From Closterium sp. Naga37s-1 (taxonomy: Eukaryota; Streptophyta; Zygnematophyceae; Desmidiales; Closteriaceae), in NCBI GenBank assembly GCA_947471745.1, contig CANJKZ010000979.1, forward strand, positions 744,001 through 808,000: a stretch of DNA of 64,000 nt, in the 5' to 3' direction. The number at the start of each line of letters is the position of its first letter. Position 1 is the stretch's first letter. Below are positions 54,375 to 64,000 of the stretch, in pieces. A program made the position numbers and the translations under genes. The notes under the pieces are model-generated. The model was not told where the DNA came from. It did not search any database and saw nothing but the letters and a program-made list of their open reading frames with translations.

Positions 54375-54727
54375 GCGACAGACTCGGATCCCCGTTTTCT
54401 CCGCTCCTACAGGTGTAGCCTGTCGCCCGGGCGTGGGCCTGGGCGACAGGCTAGGACGACGGGCTAGGGGCGCGGAGGGCGCTGACGCACGGAGGAGGAG
54501 GGCGCTAAGGCGCGGAGAGGGCACGGAGGGCGCGAAGGCTAAGGCGCGGAGGGCGCGGAGGGCGCGTGCTAGGAAGGAACGAGGAACTAACCTACTCGTG
54601 ATACCATCTCAAAGTAGGAACGCAACGGAATGATGAGATTAGGAATGTGGGTGATACCAATAGCAAACCCTAACTGAGTTGTACTCACTAAGGAGCACCT
54701 CACTACAGCCTATCACAAATATCAACA
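54375..54727 (-). mobile_element. Copia-type LTR, PBS and leader remnant (copy 1)
   Basis: On the minus strand, 54727-54607 is LTR-like (tgttgatatttg...ctttgaga) with blocks shared with NA-3 (agtg[ag]ggtgct, gagtacaac, agggtttgctat). It is followed by PBS tggtatcacgag and a leader of gcgccctccgcg repeats. A 13-bp inverted repeat, tagcctgtcgccc, around a short loop lies at about 54416-54454. No second LTR and no coding region remain. Confidence 0.6.
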
Positions 54728-55381
54728 TTTGGCAGCAGGTTGCTTGTGGCTGCCAAGGTGTGGAGACGAAGCAGGCACAGGTTTATAGCGACAAAGCACA
54801 GGCACCCATTGGGTCGCTTCCGGCCTTGGGTTGGAGCTTGGTTTGGCGCCTTGGCCATGGTTTGGGCCAAAGGTTGCCTCGTCCAGCTGCACAGGTGCAG
54901 TGTAACAGTTGGGTGCGGGTGCGCTGAAGTATATGGGTTCGACGAAACATCAATTTATCAACTTTATCAACCCCTTTTGTGCACCAAGCCATAGTATTGG
55001 GCGTTATGTTAACGTAGCTTTTCTGGCAAGTGAGGCTTCCAATGAGAGATTTTCACACTCCTTATGCACACATCTACCGGTAGAATGTATTAGTGATGTT
55101 TGATGTTGTCAAAAGATGGCATTGGACATTCACAGGAACATAGAAGACTACTAACAACTGTCAGTGGGACTTGTGTTGGTGGGAGGGCCTTGTGTGTGGA
55201 AACAGGAAGGGGTTGCTTGTGGGTGTAGTTGGTTTGTTAACATGCGTTGATAAAGCATCAAGGTTACTGCATTGTTTAAGTATACAAATGCAACTGTAAT
55301 CAAACAAGTACAAAAGCCACATAAACACCATATCCAAGTTACTATCAATATAAATACTTGAATACTCTTTGCTCCTATCAG
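54728..55381. other. Gene-free AT-rich stretch of the tandem unit
   Basis: Only short, unrecognised open frames were seen. It could hold the 3' ends of both flanking genes. The same sequence occurs at +4,600. Confidence 0.5.
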
Positions 55382-57266
55382 TCACGGGGATCCCCGTTTG
55401 GTGGTGCTGGATGTGTCCGCGCTTTGGCCGTACCTGAATTTAATGGCCAATTTGCCAGATGGTTTGTAGGCATATGTGTCCGCACTTTGGCCGTACCTGA
55501 GTTTAACGGCCAATTTGCCAGACGGTTTGTAGGTGTATGTGTCAGCGCTTTGGCCGTACCTGAATTTAACGGCCAATTTGCCAGACGGTTTGTAGGTGTA
55601 TGTGTCAGCGCTTTGGCCGTACCTGAATTTAATGGCCAATTTGCCAGACCCTTCACCATCAACCAAGGTGACATTCTCGAAAGCACCACTCGCTGCTCCA
55701 GCCTCGAACGTTTTGGTGTAGACGAGAGCAGAGAAAGAGCCGGGCGCAGCCAGCATGGCATCCACCAGCTGCTTGTACGTCTGCCCATTATCCGCCGTCA
55801 AAGTACTGGCGCTTAGCCAAGTGCCGGTGGTTTCGTAGTTGTATCCGACGGGAGGGGGAAGCGGGGGAGGCGGCTGCTTGCCCTTCCTGCCCTTGGGAGT
55901 CAGTTTGCCGCCCAGCTTGGCGCGCTCGGCGTTTGAGAGCGTGCGATTGGTCCACGTGGCGTCACTGGTGAGCACGGTGAGTGCCACGTCAGCGCCGGTC
56001 TTGATGACGACACCAGTGGGCTCGCCAGAGTCGTTCAGACTCACGCGGACGTGGTAATAAATGTCGTAGTCGTTGGTCGTGGCGTTGCTGCGGGGGGGGG
56101 AAGGGTGGGTGGCAAAGAGGGGCAGGGATGGGCGGGTGTTTGGCGGGTGGTAAGCAAAGTCGTAGTTGGTAGCTGTGACGTTGCTGCGGGGGTACGTGGT
56201 AAGCAAAGGCAAGGAGGGGCAGGGAGGGGCAGGGAGGGGCAAGGCGGGGCAGGGAGGGGCAAGGAGGGGCAAGAGGTTTTTTAGGCTCACGCGGACGTGG
56301 TAGTGAATGTTGTAGTAAGGAGGCAAGGAGGGGCAGAGAGGGGCAGAGAGGGGCAGAGAGGTGAACTGAGGGGAGAAGTGTACTGAACGAAGGTTGGGGG
56401 GACGGATGGGAATGATGGGACAGCTAACCGGAAGATGGTGAGTAGGAGAAGAGAGAAGGAGAGGAGAGAAGGAGAAGCTTACAGAAAGACGGCGAGGTCA
56501 ATGCAGCCGGTGGCGTTGACGTCACCGCTGAGGTCAACATTTGAGCCATTGACACGCGCTGCGAGCACGCCTGCACGAAATGGCGGAATCACGGAAAATA
56601 AAGAATGGTTGTGACAAGGAAAAAATGCAGAGAAAATGAATCGGAGAAGCGCTGTGAGACGCGCTGTGAGACCGTGAGAACCGGAGGGGGCACGGTGGGT
56701 GCTTGATTCCTAAGCATGCATAGATGGTGGCAAGAGGTAGGCAAGAGTGGGGGAGGCAAGAGTGGGCGAGGCAAGAGTGGGCGAGGCAAGAGTGGGCGAG
56801 GCAAGAGTGGGCGAGGCAAGAGTGGGCGAGGCAAGAGTGGGCGAGGCAAGAGTGGGCGAGGCAAGAGTGGGCGAGGCAAGAGTGGGCGAGGCAAGAGTGG
56901 GCGAGGCAAGAGTGGGCGAGGCAAGAGTAGGCGAGGCCAGAGTAGGCGAGGCCAGAGTAGGCGAGGCAAGAGTAGGCGAGGCAAGAGTGGGCGCGGAAGT
57001 CTCCCTTTATTATGGGCTTACCGACAACATTGCCGAACTTATCGCCGCCATTCTTGCCGCCGCCATTCTTCCCTCCATCCTTCCCGCCCTTCTTCCCTCC
57101 GTCCTTCCCGCCCTTCTTGTCCTTAGGCGGCGGCGGAAGCGGGTCCGACTTAAACTGCCCGCGCGCCGCACCCGAGTCATAACCAGTCGTCGCGAACGAC
57201 GCGTAGTATCCATCCGGATTCGCGAGCATCGCATCCACCAGCACCTTTAGAGTCTGCCCGCCAATC
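55382..57266 (-). CDS. CHRD-domain-like protein, 5'-truncated (copy 1)
   Basis: Proposed exons on the minus strand are 57266-57022, 56570-56483 and 56087-55382, with GT-AG introns and matching phases. Exon 1 has GQTLKVLVDAMLANPDGYY and YDSGAARGQF, the signature end of a CHRD (chordin-type) domain, then a Lys/Gly/Asp-rich linker. Exons 2-3 have CIDLAVFL, YDIYYHVRVSL and a second domain with GQTYKQLVDAMLAAPGSF. The C-terminus carries four 21-residue repeats (GKLAIKFRYGQSADTYTY). CHRD proteins are usually extracellular. The N-terminus is lost at the unit junction, where the frame opens without ATG. Intron 1 holds a 15-bp minisatellite. Confidence 0.6.
56747..56998. repeat. 15-bp intronic minisatellite (copy 1)
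   Basis: About 17 copies of gcaagagtgggcgag, some reading gccagagtaggcgag, inside intron 1 of the CHRD-like gene. Open frames across it are repeat artefacts. Confidence 0.9.
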
Positions 57267-58407
57267 GTGGCCACACAAACTTTTCAGTTCGTTTCCGACA
57301 AAAATCGACTGCGTTATAGAACGATACAGATAGGTTCTGTGAAATTTCCCTGTGGTAATTTGGTACACGCGCTCTGGGAAACTAGGAGAATGCGCTGCGA
57401 CATTGGGATGGACGCATTTGGCGGGGTACCTGGCGGGGTACCTGCATGTGACATCGCGTATGTTGAGGGTACGGACAACATCATAGAAAGTTGCGCAATC
57501 AGTGCCCCAAAAAAATCTACAAACACCAGCGGAGATGGTGACGAGGTTGGGGGTTTTTTTAGCTCTCGCCCACCCCACCTTGTAAGGAGTCCCAACTGAG
57601 TTCTGATGCAAGAAATACACTTATATTCTGGAGATTTTTTAGTCGAACGGGCAACCTAGTCGAAGCATCATTCTCTTGTCACGGACCGCAGAGTTGGTGA
57701 CGATTCGCCGCAGAGCACGGATGGAGTACACGTCAGACACGGAAATGGTGAAAACGGAGAATTTCAGGTGGAAGTGCGTGGCAGCTTTCCTCAGGGAGGC
57801 TTGTGCTCCGCTCCGGCGCACACGCAATAAGCGCAGGTGGGTCAGGGAGATTTTCCAGAGAAGAACACAAACTGGATTCGTCGCAACACATCGTCTGTTG
57901 AAGTACATAACACTATGTTGACGATTTCTGTGCTCTTGTTGAGAGTGATTATACTAGCACACCAACCTTGCTTTCATCCAGCTTACAACGAAGGTTTTTC
58001 TATTGCTGACAAATTCAAAGAGCACTAGTTATCATCTTTTACATGCAGCCGAATCGACTTGGAGCTCTTACACCGCTCTAAAAGTGCCGCGCGCCGAACC
58101 GAAAGCCCTCAACGTGACAGATTTGGTCGTGTTGCTTTCGAGGCCTGGTTCGGAAATTCCTGTGCATAATATCAAGGGGAGTGTGACCATTCGAGTTCGA
58201 TCACTTGGTTTCTCAGCAAGCCTGCCACATTCCAGCTTCCTGCGCTTCCGCATTTCATGTAAAGCGTACGTGCCGTCGCTGATTACCCGCGCTACTCGCT
58301 CCGCAGCTTCCACCCCGCCTCTCCGTTGGCTTCCGCCGAGCCCCTCGAGCCCAAATCGTGCAGCTCAACTTGATTCACAGGCTAGCTAGGCTCCATTCGA
58401 CGTACCA

Positions 58408-58953
58408 ATGGACGGTCGTGTTCGCGACAACGCCAGCTTTATCGATTCTCCCGTCGTACCTCCCGCCGTACCTCCCGCCGCATCTTCCGCCGCGATCGCC
58501 GGTCTCCCCCAGCCCGTAGAAAGCGCGCTCTACCTCTGGGGATTCAATCTCCGCGGGCAGACCAGCCACCGCGCGGGGCTGCGGGGGGATCCGCACACGT
58601 GGCGCTGCCAGCGCGCGCCGCTGCGGATTGCGCGGGAGAAGTTCCGCGCACGGGACGGGCGGCCCGTGGCGCTTGTTAGCGTGGCATGCGGGCTGGAACA
58701 CAGCGCGGCGGTGGGGATCGATGGGAGCCTGTTCACGTGGGGGTCGAACGAATATGGACAGCTGGGCGACGGCACAGAGCAGAGCAGCAGGTACGCTGAC
58801 TCCGTTGACTCCATGGACTTGACTTTCTCCCTGGGGATTGATGGGAGCCTGTCTACGTGGGGGTCGAATGAGTACGGGCAGCTGAGCGACGGAGCAGCAG
58901 GTGCGTTGACTGCATTGACTCCGTTGACTCCGTTGACCTGTTTTACTACCTGA
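58408..58953 (+). CDS. RCC1-repeat protein, 5' part (copy 2)
   Basis: Equivalent to 53808-54353, with a G-for-A change giving LRGDPHT instead of LQGDPHT. The same donor and internal duplication are present; exon 1 is probably 58408-58790. Confidence 0.7.
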   Translation: MDGRVRDNASFIDSPVVPPAVPPAASSAAIAGLPQPVESALYLWGFNLRGQTSHRAGLRGDPHTWRCQRAPLRIAREKFRARDGRPVALVSVACGLEHSAAVGIDGSLFTWGSNEYGQLGDGTEQSSRYADSVDSMDLTFSLGIDGSLSTWGSNEYGQLSDGAAGALTALTPLTPLTCFTT

Positions 58954-58974
58954 GTCAGCACAGAGCACTGATAT

Positions 58975-59327
58975 GCGACAGACTCGGATCCCCGTTTTCT
59001 CCGCTCCTACAGGTGTAGCCTGTCGCCCGGGCGTGGGCCTGGGCGACAGGCTAGGACGACGGGCTAGGGGCGCGGAGGGCGCTGACGCACGGAGGAGGAG
59101 GGCGCTAAGGCGCGGAGAGGGCACGGAGGGCGCGAAGGCTAAGGCGCGGAGGGCGCGGAGGGCGCGTGCTAGGAAGGAACGAGGAACTAACCTACTCGTG
59201 ATACCATCTCAAAGTAGGAACGCAACGGAATGATGAGATTAGGAATGTGGGTGATACCAATAGCAAACCCTAACTGAGTTGTACTCACTAAGGAGCACCT
59301 CACTACAGCCTATCACAAATATCAACA
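58975..59327 (-). mobile_element. Copia-type LTR, PBS and leader remnant (copy 2)
   Basis: Same as 54375-54727, shifted by 4,600 bp. Confidence 0.6.
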
Positions 59328-59981
59328 TTTGGCAGCAGGTTGCTTGTGGCTGCCAAGGTGTGGAGACGAAGCAGGCACAGGTTTATAGCGACAAAGCACA
59401 GGCACCCATTGGGTCGCTTCCGGCCTTGGGTTGGAGCTTGGTTTGGCGCCTTGGCCATGGTTTGGGCCAAAGGTTGCCTCGTCCAGCTGCACAGGTGCAG
59501 TGTAACAGTTGGGTGCGGGTGCGCTGAAGTATATGGGTTCGACGAAACATCAATTTATCAACTTTATCAACCCCTTTTGTGCACCAAGCCATAGTATTGG
59601 GCGTTATGTTAACGTAGCTTTTCTGGCAAGTGAGGCTTCCAATGAGAGATTTTCACACTCCTTATGCACACATCTACCGGTAGAATGTATTAGTGATGTT
59701 TGATGTTGTCAAAAGATGGCATTGGACATTCACAGGAACATAGAAGACTACTAACAACTGTCAGTGGGACTTGTGTTGGTGGGAGGGCCTTGTGTGTGGA
59801 AACAGGAAGGGGTTGCTTGTGGGTGTAGTTGGTTTGTTAACATGCGTTGATAAAGCATCAAGGTTACTGCATTGTTTAAGTATACAAATGCAACTGTAAT
59901 CAAACAAGTACAAAAGCCACATAAACACCATATCCAAGTTACTATCAATATAAATACTTGAATACTCTTTGCTCCTATCAG

Positions 59982-61866
59982 TCACGGGGATCCCCGTTTG
60001 GTGGTGCTGGATGTGTCCGCGCTTTGGCCGTACCTGAATTTAATGGCCAATTTGCCAGATGGTTTGTAGGCATATGTGTCCGCACTTTGGCCGTACCTGA
60101 GTTTAACGGCCAATTTGCCAGACGGTTTGTAGGTGTATGTGTCAGCGCTTTGGCCGTACCTGAATTTAACGGCCAATTTGCCAGACGGTTTGTAGGTGTA
60201 TGTGTCAGCGCTTTGGCCGTACCTGAATTTAATGGCCAATTTGCCAGACCCTTCACCATCAACCAAGGTGACATTCTCGAAAGCACCACTCGCTGCTCCA
60301 GCCTCGAACGTTTTGGTGTAGACGAGAGCAGAGAAAGAGCCGGGCGCAGCCAGCATGGCATCCACCAGCTGCTTGTACGTCTGCCCATTATCCGCCGTCA
60401 AAGTACTGGCGCTTAGCCAAGTGCCGGTGGTTTCGTAGTTGTATCCGACGGGAGGGGGAAGCGGGGGAGGCGGCTGCTTGCCCTTCCTGCCCTTGGGAGT
60501 CAGTTTGCCGCCCAGCTTGGCGCGCTCGGCGTTTGAGAGCGTGCGATTGGTCCACGTGGCGTCACTGGTGAGCACGGTGAGTGCCACGTCAGCGCCGGTC
60601 TTGATGACGACACCAGTGGGCTCGCCAGAGTCGTTCAGACTCACGCGGACGTGGTAATAAATGTCGTAGTCGTTGGTCGTGGCGTTGCTGCGGGGGGGGG
60701 AAGGGTGGGTGGCAAAGAGGGGCAGGGATGGGCGGGTGTTTGGCGGGTGGTAAGCAAAGTCGTAGTTGGTAGCTGTGACGTTGCTGCGGGGGTACGTGGT
60801 AAGCAAAGGCAAGGAGGGGCAGGGAGGGGCAGGGAGGGGCAAGGCGGGGCAGGGAGGGGCAAGGAGGGGCAAGAGGTTTTTTAGGCTCACGCGGACGTGG
60901 TAGTGAATGTTGTAGTAAGGAGGCAAGGAGGGGCAGAGAGGGGCAGAGAGGGGCAGAGAGGTGAACTGAGGGGAGAAGTGTACTGAACGAAGGTTGGGGG
61001 GACGGATGGGAATGATGGGACAGCTAACCGGAAGATGGTGAGTAGGAGAAGAGAGAAGGAGAGGAGAGAAGGAGAAGCTTACAGAAAGACGGCGAGGTCA
61101 ATGCAGCCGGTGGCGTTGACGTCACCGCTGAGGTCAACATTTGAGCCATTGACACGCGCTGCGAGCACGCCTGCACGAAATGGCGGAATCACGGAAAATA
61201 AAGAATGGTTGTGACAAGGAAAAAATGCAGAGAAAATGAATCGGAGAAGCGCTGTGAGACGCGCTGTGAGACCGTGAGAACCGGAGGGGGCACGGTGGGT
61301 GCTTGATTCCTAAGCATGCATAGATGGTGGCAAGAGGTAGGCAAGAGTGGGGGAGGCAAGAGTGGGCGAGGCAAGAGTGGGCGAGGCAAGAGTGGGCGAG
61401 GCAAGAGTGGGCGAGGCAAGAGTGGGCGAGGCAAGAGTGGGCGAGGCAAGAGTGGGCGAGGCAAGAGTGGGCGAGGCAAGAGTGGGCGAGGCAAGAGTGG
61501 GCGAGGCAAGAGTGGGCGAGGCAAGAGTAGGCGAGGCCAGAGTAGGCGAGGCCAGAGTAGGCGAGGCAAGAGTAGGCGAGGCAAGAGTGGGCGCGGAAGT
61601 CTCCCTTTATTATGGGCTTACCGACAACATTGCCGAACTTATCGCCGCCATTCTTGCCGCCGCCATTCTTCCCTCCATCCTTCCCGCCCTTCTTCCCTCC
61701 GTCCTTCCCGCCCTTCTTGTCCTTAGGCGGCGGCGGAAGCGGGTCCGACTTAAACTGCCCGCGCGCCGCACCCGAGTCATAACCAGTCGTCGCGAACGAC
61801 GCGTAGTATCCATCCGGATTCGCGAGCATCGCATCCACCAGCACCTTTAGAGTCTGCCCGCCAATC
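59982..61866 (-). CDS. CHRD-domain-like protein, 5'-truncated (copy 2)
   Basis: Exons 61866-61622, 61170-61083 and 60687-59982, equivalent to copy 1. It is again cut at the unit junction, which shows that the array breakpoint lies inside this gene. Confidence 0.6.
61347..61598. repeat. 15-bp intronic minisatellite (copy 2)
   Basis: Same array as at 56747-56998, with the same number of units. Confidence 0.9.
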
Positions 61867-63007
61867 GTGGCCACACAAACTTTTCAGTTCGTTTCCGACA
61901 AAAATCGACTGCGTTATAGAACGATACAGATAGGTTCTGTGAAATTTCCCTGTGGTAATTTGGTACACGCGCTCTGGGAAACTAGGAGAATGCGCTGCGA
62001 CATTGGGATGGACGCATTTGGCGGGGTACCTGGCGGGGTACCTGCATGTGACATCGCGTATGTTGAGGGTACGGACAACATCATAGAAAGTTGCGCAATC
62101 AGTGCCCCAAAAAAATCTACAAACACCAGCGGAGATGGTGACGAGGTTGGGGGTTTTTTTAGCTCTCGCCCACCCCACCTTGTAAGGAGTCCCAACTGAG
62201 TTCTGATGCAAGAAATACACTTATATTCTGGAGATTTTTTAGTCGAACGGGCAACCTAGTCGAAGCATCATTCTCTTGTCACGGACCGCAGAGTTGGTGA
62301 CGATTCGCCGCAGAGCACGGATGGAGTACACGTCAGACACGGAAATGGTGAAAACGGAGAATTTCAGGTGGAAGTGCGTGGCAGCTTTCCTCAGGGAGGC
62401 TTGTGCTCCGCTCCGGCGCACACGCAATAAGCGCAGGTGGGTCAGGGAGATTTTCCAGAGAAGAACACAAACTGGATTCGTCGCAACACATCGTCTGTTG
62501 AAGTACATAACACTATGTTGACGATTTCTGTGCTCTTGTTGAGAGTGATTATACTAGCACACCAACCTTGCTTTCATCCAGCTTACAACGAAGGTTTTTC
62601 TATTGCTGACAAATTCAAAGAGCACTAGTTATCATCTTTTACATGCAGCCGAATCGACTTGGAGCTCTTACACCGCTCTAAAAGTGCCGCGCGCCGAACC
62701 GAAAGCCCTCAACGTGACAGATTTGGTCGTGTTGCTTTCGAGGCCTGGTTCGGAAATTCCTGTGCATAATATCAAGGGGAGTGTGACCATTCGAGTTCGA
62801 TCACTTGGTTTCTCAGCAAGCCTGCCACATTCCAGCTTCCTGCGCTTCCGCATTTCATGTAAAGCGTACGTGCCGTCGCTGATTACCCGCGCTACTCGCT
62901 CCGCAGCTTCCACCCCGCCTCTCCGTTGGCTTCCGCCGAGCCCCTCGAGCCCAAATCGTGCAGCTCAACTTGATTCACAGGCTAGCTAGGCTCCATTCGA
63001 CGTACCA

Positions 63008-63553
63008 ATGGACGGTCGTGTTCGCGACAACGCCAGCTTTATCGATTCTCCCGTCGTACCTCCCGCCGTACCTCCCGCCGCATCTTCCGCCGCGATCGCC
63101 GGTCTCCCCCAGCCCGTAGAAAGCGCGCTCTACCTCTGGGGATTCAATCTCCGCGGGCAGACCAGCCACCGCGCGGGGCTGCGGGGGGATCCGCACACGT
63201 GGCGCTGCCAGCGCGCGCCGCTGCGGATTGCGCGGGAGAAGTTCCGCGCACGGGACGGGCGGCCCGTGGCGCTTGTTAGCGTGGCATGCGGGCTGGAACA
63301 CAGCGCGGCGGTGGGGATCGATGGGAGCCTGTTCACGTGGGGGTCGAACGAATATGGACAGCTGGGCGACGGCACAGAGCAGAGCAGCAGGTACGCTGAC
63401 TCCGTTGACTCCATGGACTTGACTTTCTCCCTGGGGATTGATGGGAGCCTGTCTACGTGGGGGTCGAATGAGTACGGGCAGCTGAGCGACGGAGCAGCAG
63501 GTGCGTTGACTGCATTGACTCCGTTGACTCCGTTGACCTGTTTTACTACCTGA
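63008..63553 (+). CDS. RCC1-repeat protein, 5' part (copy 3)
   Basis: Same as copy 2; exon 1 is probably 63008-63390. Confidence 0.7.
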   Translation: MDGRVRDNASFIDSPVVPPAVPPAASSAAIAGLPQPVESALYLWGFNLRGQTSHRAGLRGDPHTWRCQRAPLRIAREKFRARDGRPVALVSVACGLEHSAAVGIDGSLFTWGSNEYGQLGDGTEQSSRYADSVDSMDLTFSLGIDGSLSTWGSNEYGQLSDGAAGALTALTPLTPLTCFTT

Positions 63554-63574
63554 GTCAGCACAGAGCACTGATAT

Positions 63575-63927
63575 GCGACAGACTCGGATCCCCGTTTTCT
63601 CCGCTCCTACAGGTGTAGCCTGTCGCCCGGGCGTGGGCCTGGGCGACAGGCTAGGACGACGGGCTAGGGGCGCGGAGGGCGCTGACGCACGGAGGAGGAG
63701 GGCGCTAAGGCGCGGAGAGGGCACGGAGGGCGCGAAGGCTAAGGCGCGGAGGGCGCGGAGGGCGCGTGCTAGGAAGGAACGAGGAACTAACCTACTCGTG
63801 ATACCATCTCAAAGTAGGAACGCAACGGAATGATGAGATTAGGAATGTGGGTGATACCAATAGCAAACCCTAACTGAGTTGTACTCACTAAGGAGCACCT
63901 CACTACAGCCTATCACAAATATCAACA
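63575..63927 (-). mobile_element. Copia-type LTR, PBS and leader remnant (copy 3)
   Basis: Same as 54375-54727, shifted by 9,200 bp. Confidence 0.6.
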
Positions 63928-64000
63928 TTTGGCAGCAGGTTGCTTGTGGCTGCCAAGGTGTGGAGACGAAGCAGGCACAGGTTTATAGCGACAAAGCACA

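Larger units (their letters stand above)
52667..57266. repeat. Tandem unit copy 1 (4,600 bp)
   Basis: The unit begins gtggccacac and repeats at a spacing of exactly 4,600 bp. Copy 1 differs from copies 2 and 3 at a few single bases (for example 'aagcgtgcgtg' versus 'aagcgtacgtg', 'gctgcagggg' versus 'gctgcggggg', 'actgagatg' versus 'actgatatg'). Head-to-tail orientation. It holds an RCC1-like gene (+), an LTR remnant (-) and a truncated CHRD-like gene (-). Confidence 0.97.
57267..61866. repeat. Tandem unit copy 2 (4,600 bp)
   Basis: Same content as copy 1 and apparently identical to the visible part of copy 3. Its left junction joins gtggccacac directly to the CHRD-like exon of copy 1. Confidence 0.97.
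61867..64000. repeat. Tandem unit copy 3 (partial, cut by the window end)
   Basis: 2,134 bp of the unit, matching copy 2 throughout by eye. Confidence 0.97.

Noticed and set aside
54416-54454. Strong hairpin considered as a rho-independent terminator
   Set aside because: No U tract follows and the context is a eukaryotic retroelement leader; it is more likely part of the leader RNA structure.
54728-55381. Short open frames tested as small genes
   Set aside because: None has a recognisable motif, splice support or compositional bias.
56747-56998. Regular short repeats resembling a CRISPR array
   Set aside because: Units of 15 bp are contiguous with no unique spacers, in a eukaryotic intron; it is a minisatellite.

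Overview
The window is a eukaryotic nuclear region made mostly of nested LTR retrotransposons. Most likely it comes from the green-plant lineage, perhaps a streptophyte alga. Support for this: phase-consistent GT-AG introns, five Ty1/copia elements plus one Ty3 chromovirus primed by initiator-tRNA-Met-type sites, a MULE transposase, an AP2-like domain and RCC1 repeats. The exact organism cannot be named from the sequence. No rRNA, tRNA, CRISPR array or prokaryotic operon was seen.

Layout, left to right. 1-675 is the 3' end of a GC-rich non-autonomous LTR element (NA-1). 676-9784 is a Mutator-like (MULE) transposase gene, split by Copia-1 (1032-7552, TSD cagcg). 9785-11473 is an AT-richer spacer with a cluster of degenerate CATATGACCGGTCATATG palindromes. 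11474-14747 holds a spliced gene with a Ulp1-type cysteine peptidase fused to a coiled coil, an AP2-like domain and a Pro-rich tail. 15080-24207 is Copia-2 (TSD gggcg), which carries non-autonomous element NA-2 in its RNase H region (22054-23682, TSD cattg, identical LTRs).

24208-52399 is a deep nest. A minus-strand Ty3 chromovirus (3' LTR end at 25224, body to about 50540) received Copia-3 in its 3' LTR (25428-40707, TSD ggcca) and Copia-5 in its chromodomain (40970-49019, TSD gcggc). Copia-3 itself received NA-3 (27925-29584, TSD agtac) and Copia-4 (30317-37750, TSD tggaa). Copia-4 has matching LTRs and one uninterrupted gag-pol frame, so it is the only element here that looks competent. 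The truncated 5' side of the Ty3 element is fused to a minus-strand Copia fragment (about 50541-52399).

52667-64000 is a head-to-tail array of a 4,600-bp unit (two full copies and a partial third). Each unit has an RCC1-repeat gene start, a minus-strand LTR-plus-leader remnant and a minus-strand CHRD-like gene cut at its 5' end by the unit junction.

How the parts relate. The MULE transposase and the Ulp1-AP2 gene lie on one strand and probably belong to one transposon; MULEs carrying Ulp1-like genes are known, while the AP2 fusion looks unusual. The NA elements lack coding capacity but share PBS, polypurine tract, LTR blocks and a post-PBS hairpin/GCCCACC motif with the autonomous Copias, so they are probably mobilised in trans by Copia-4-like proteins.
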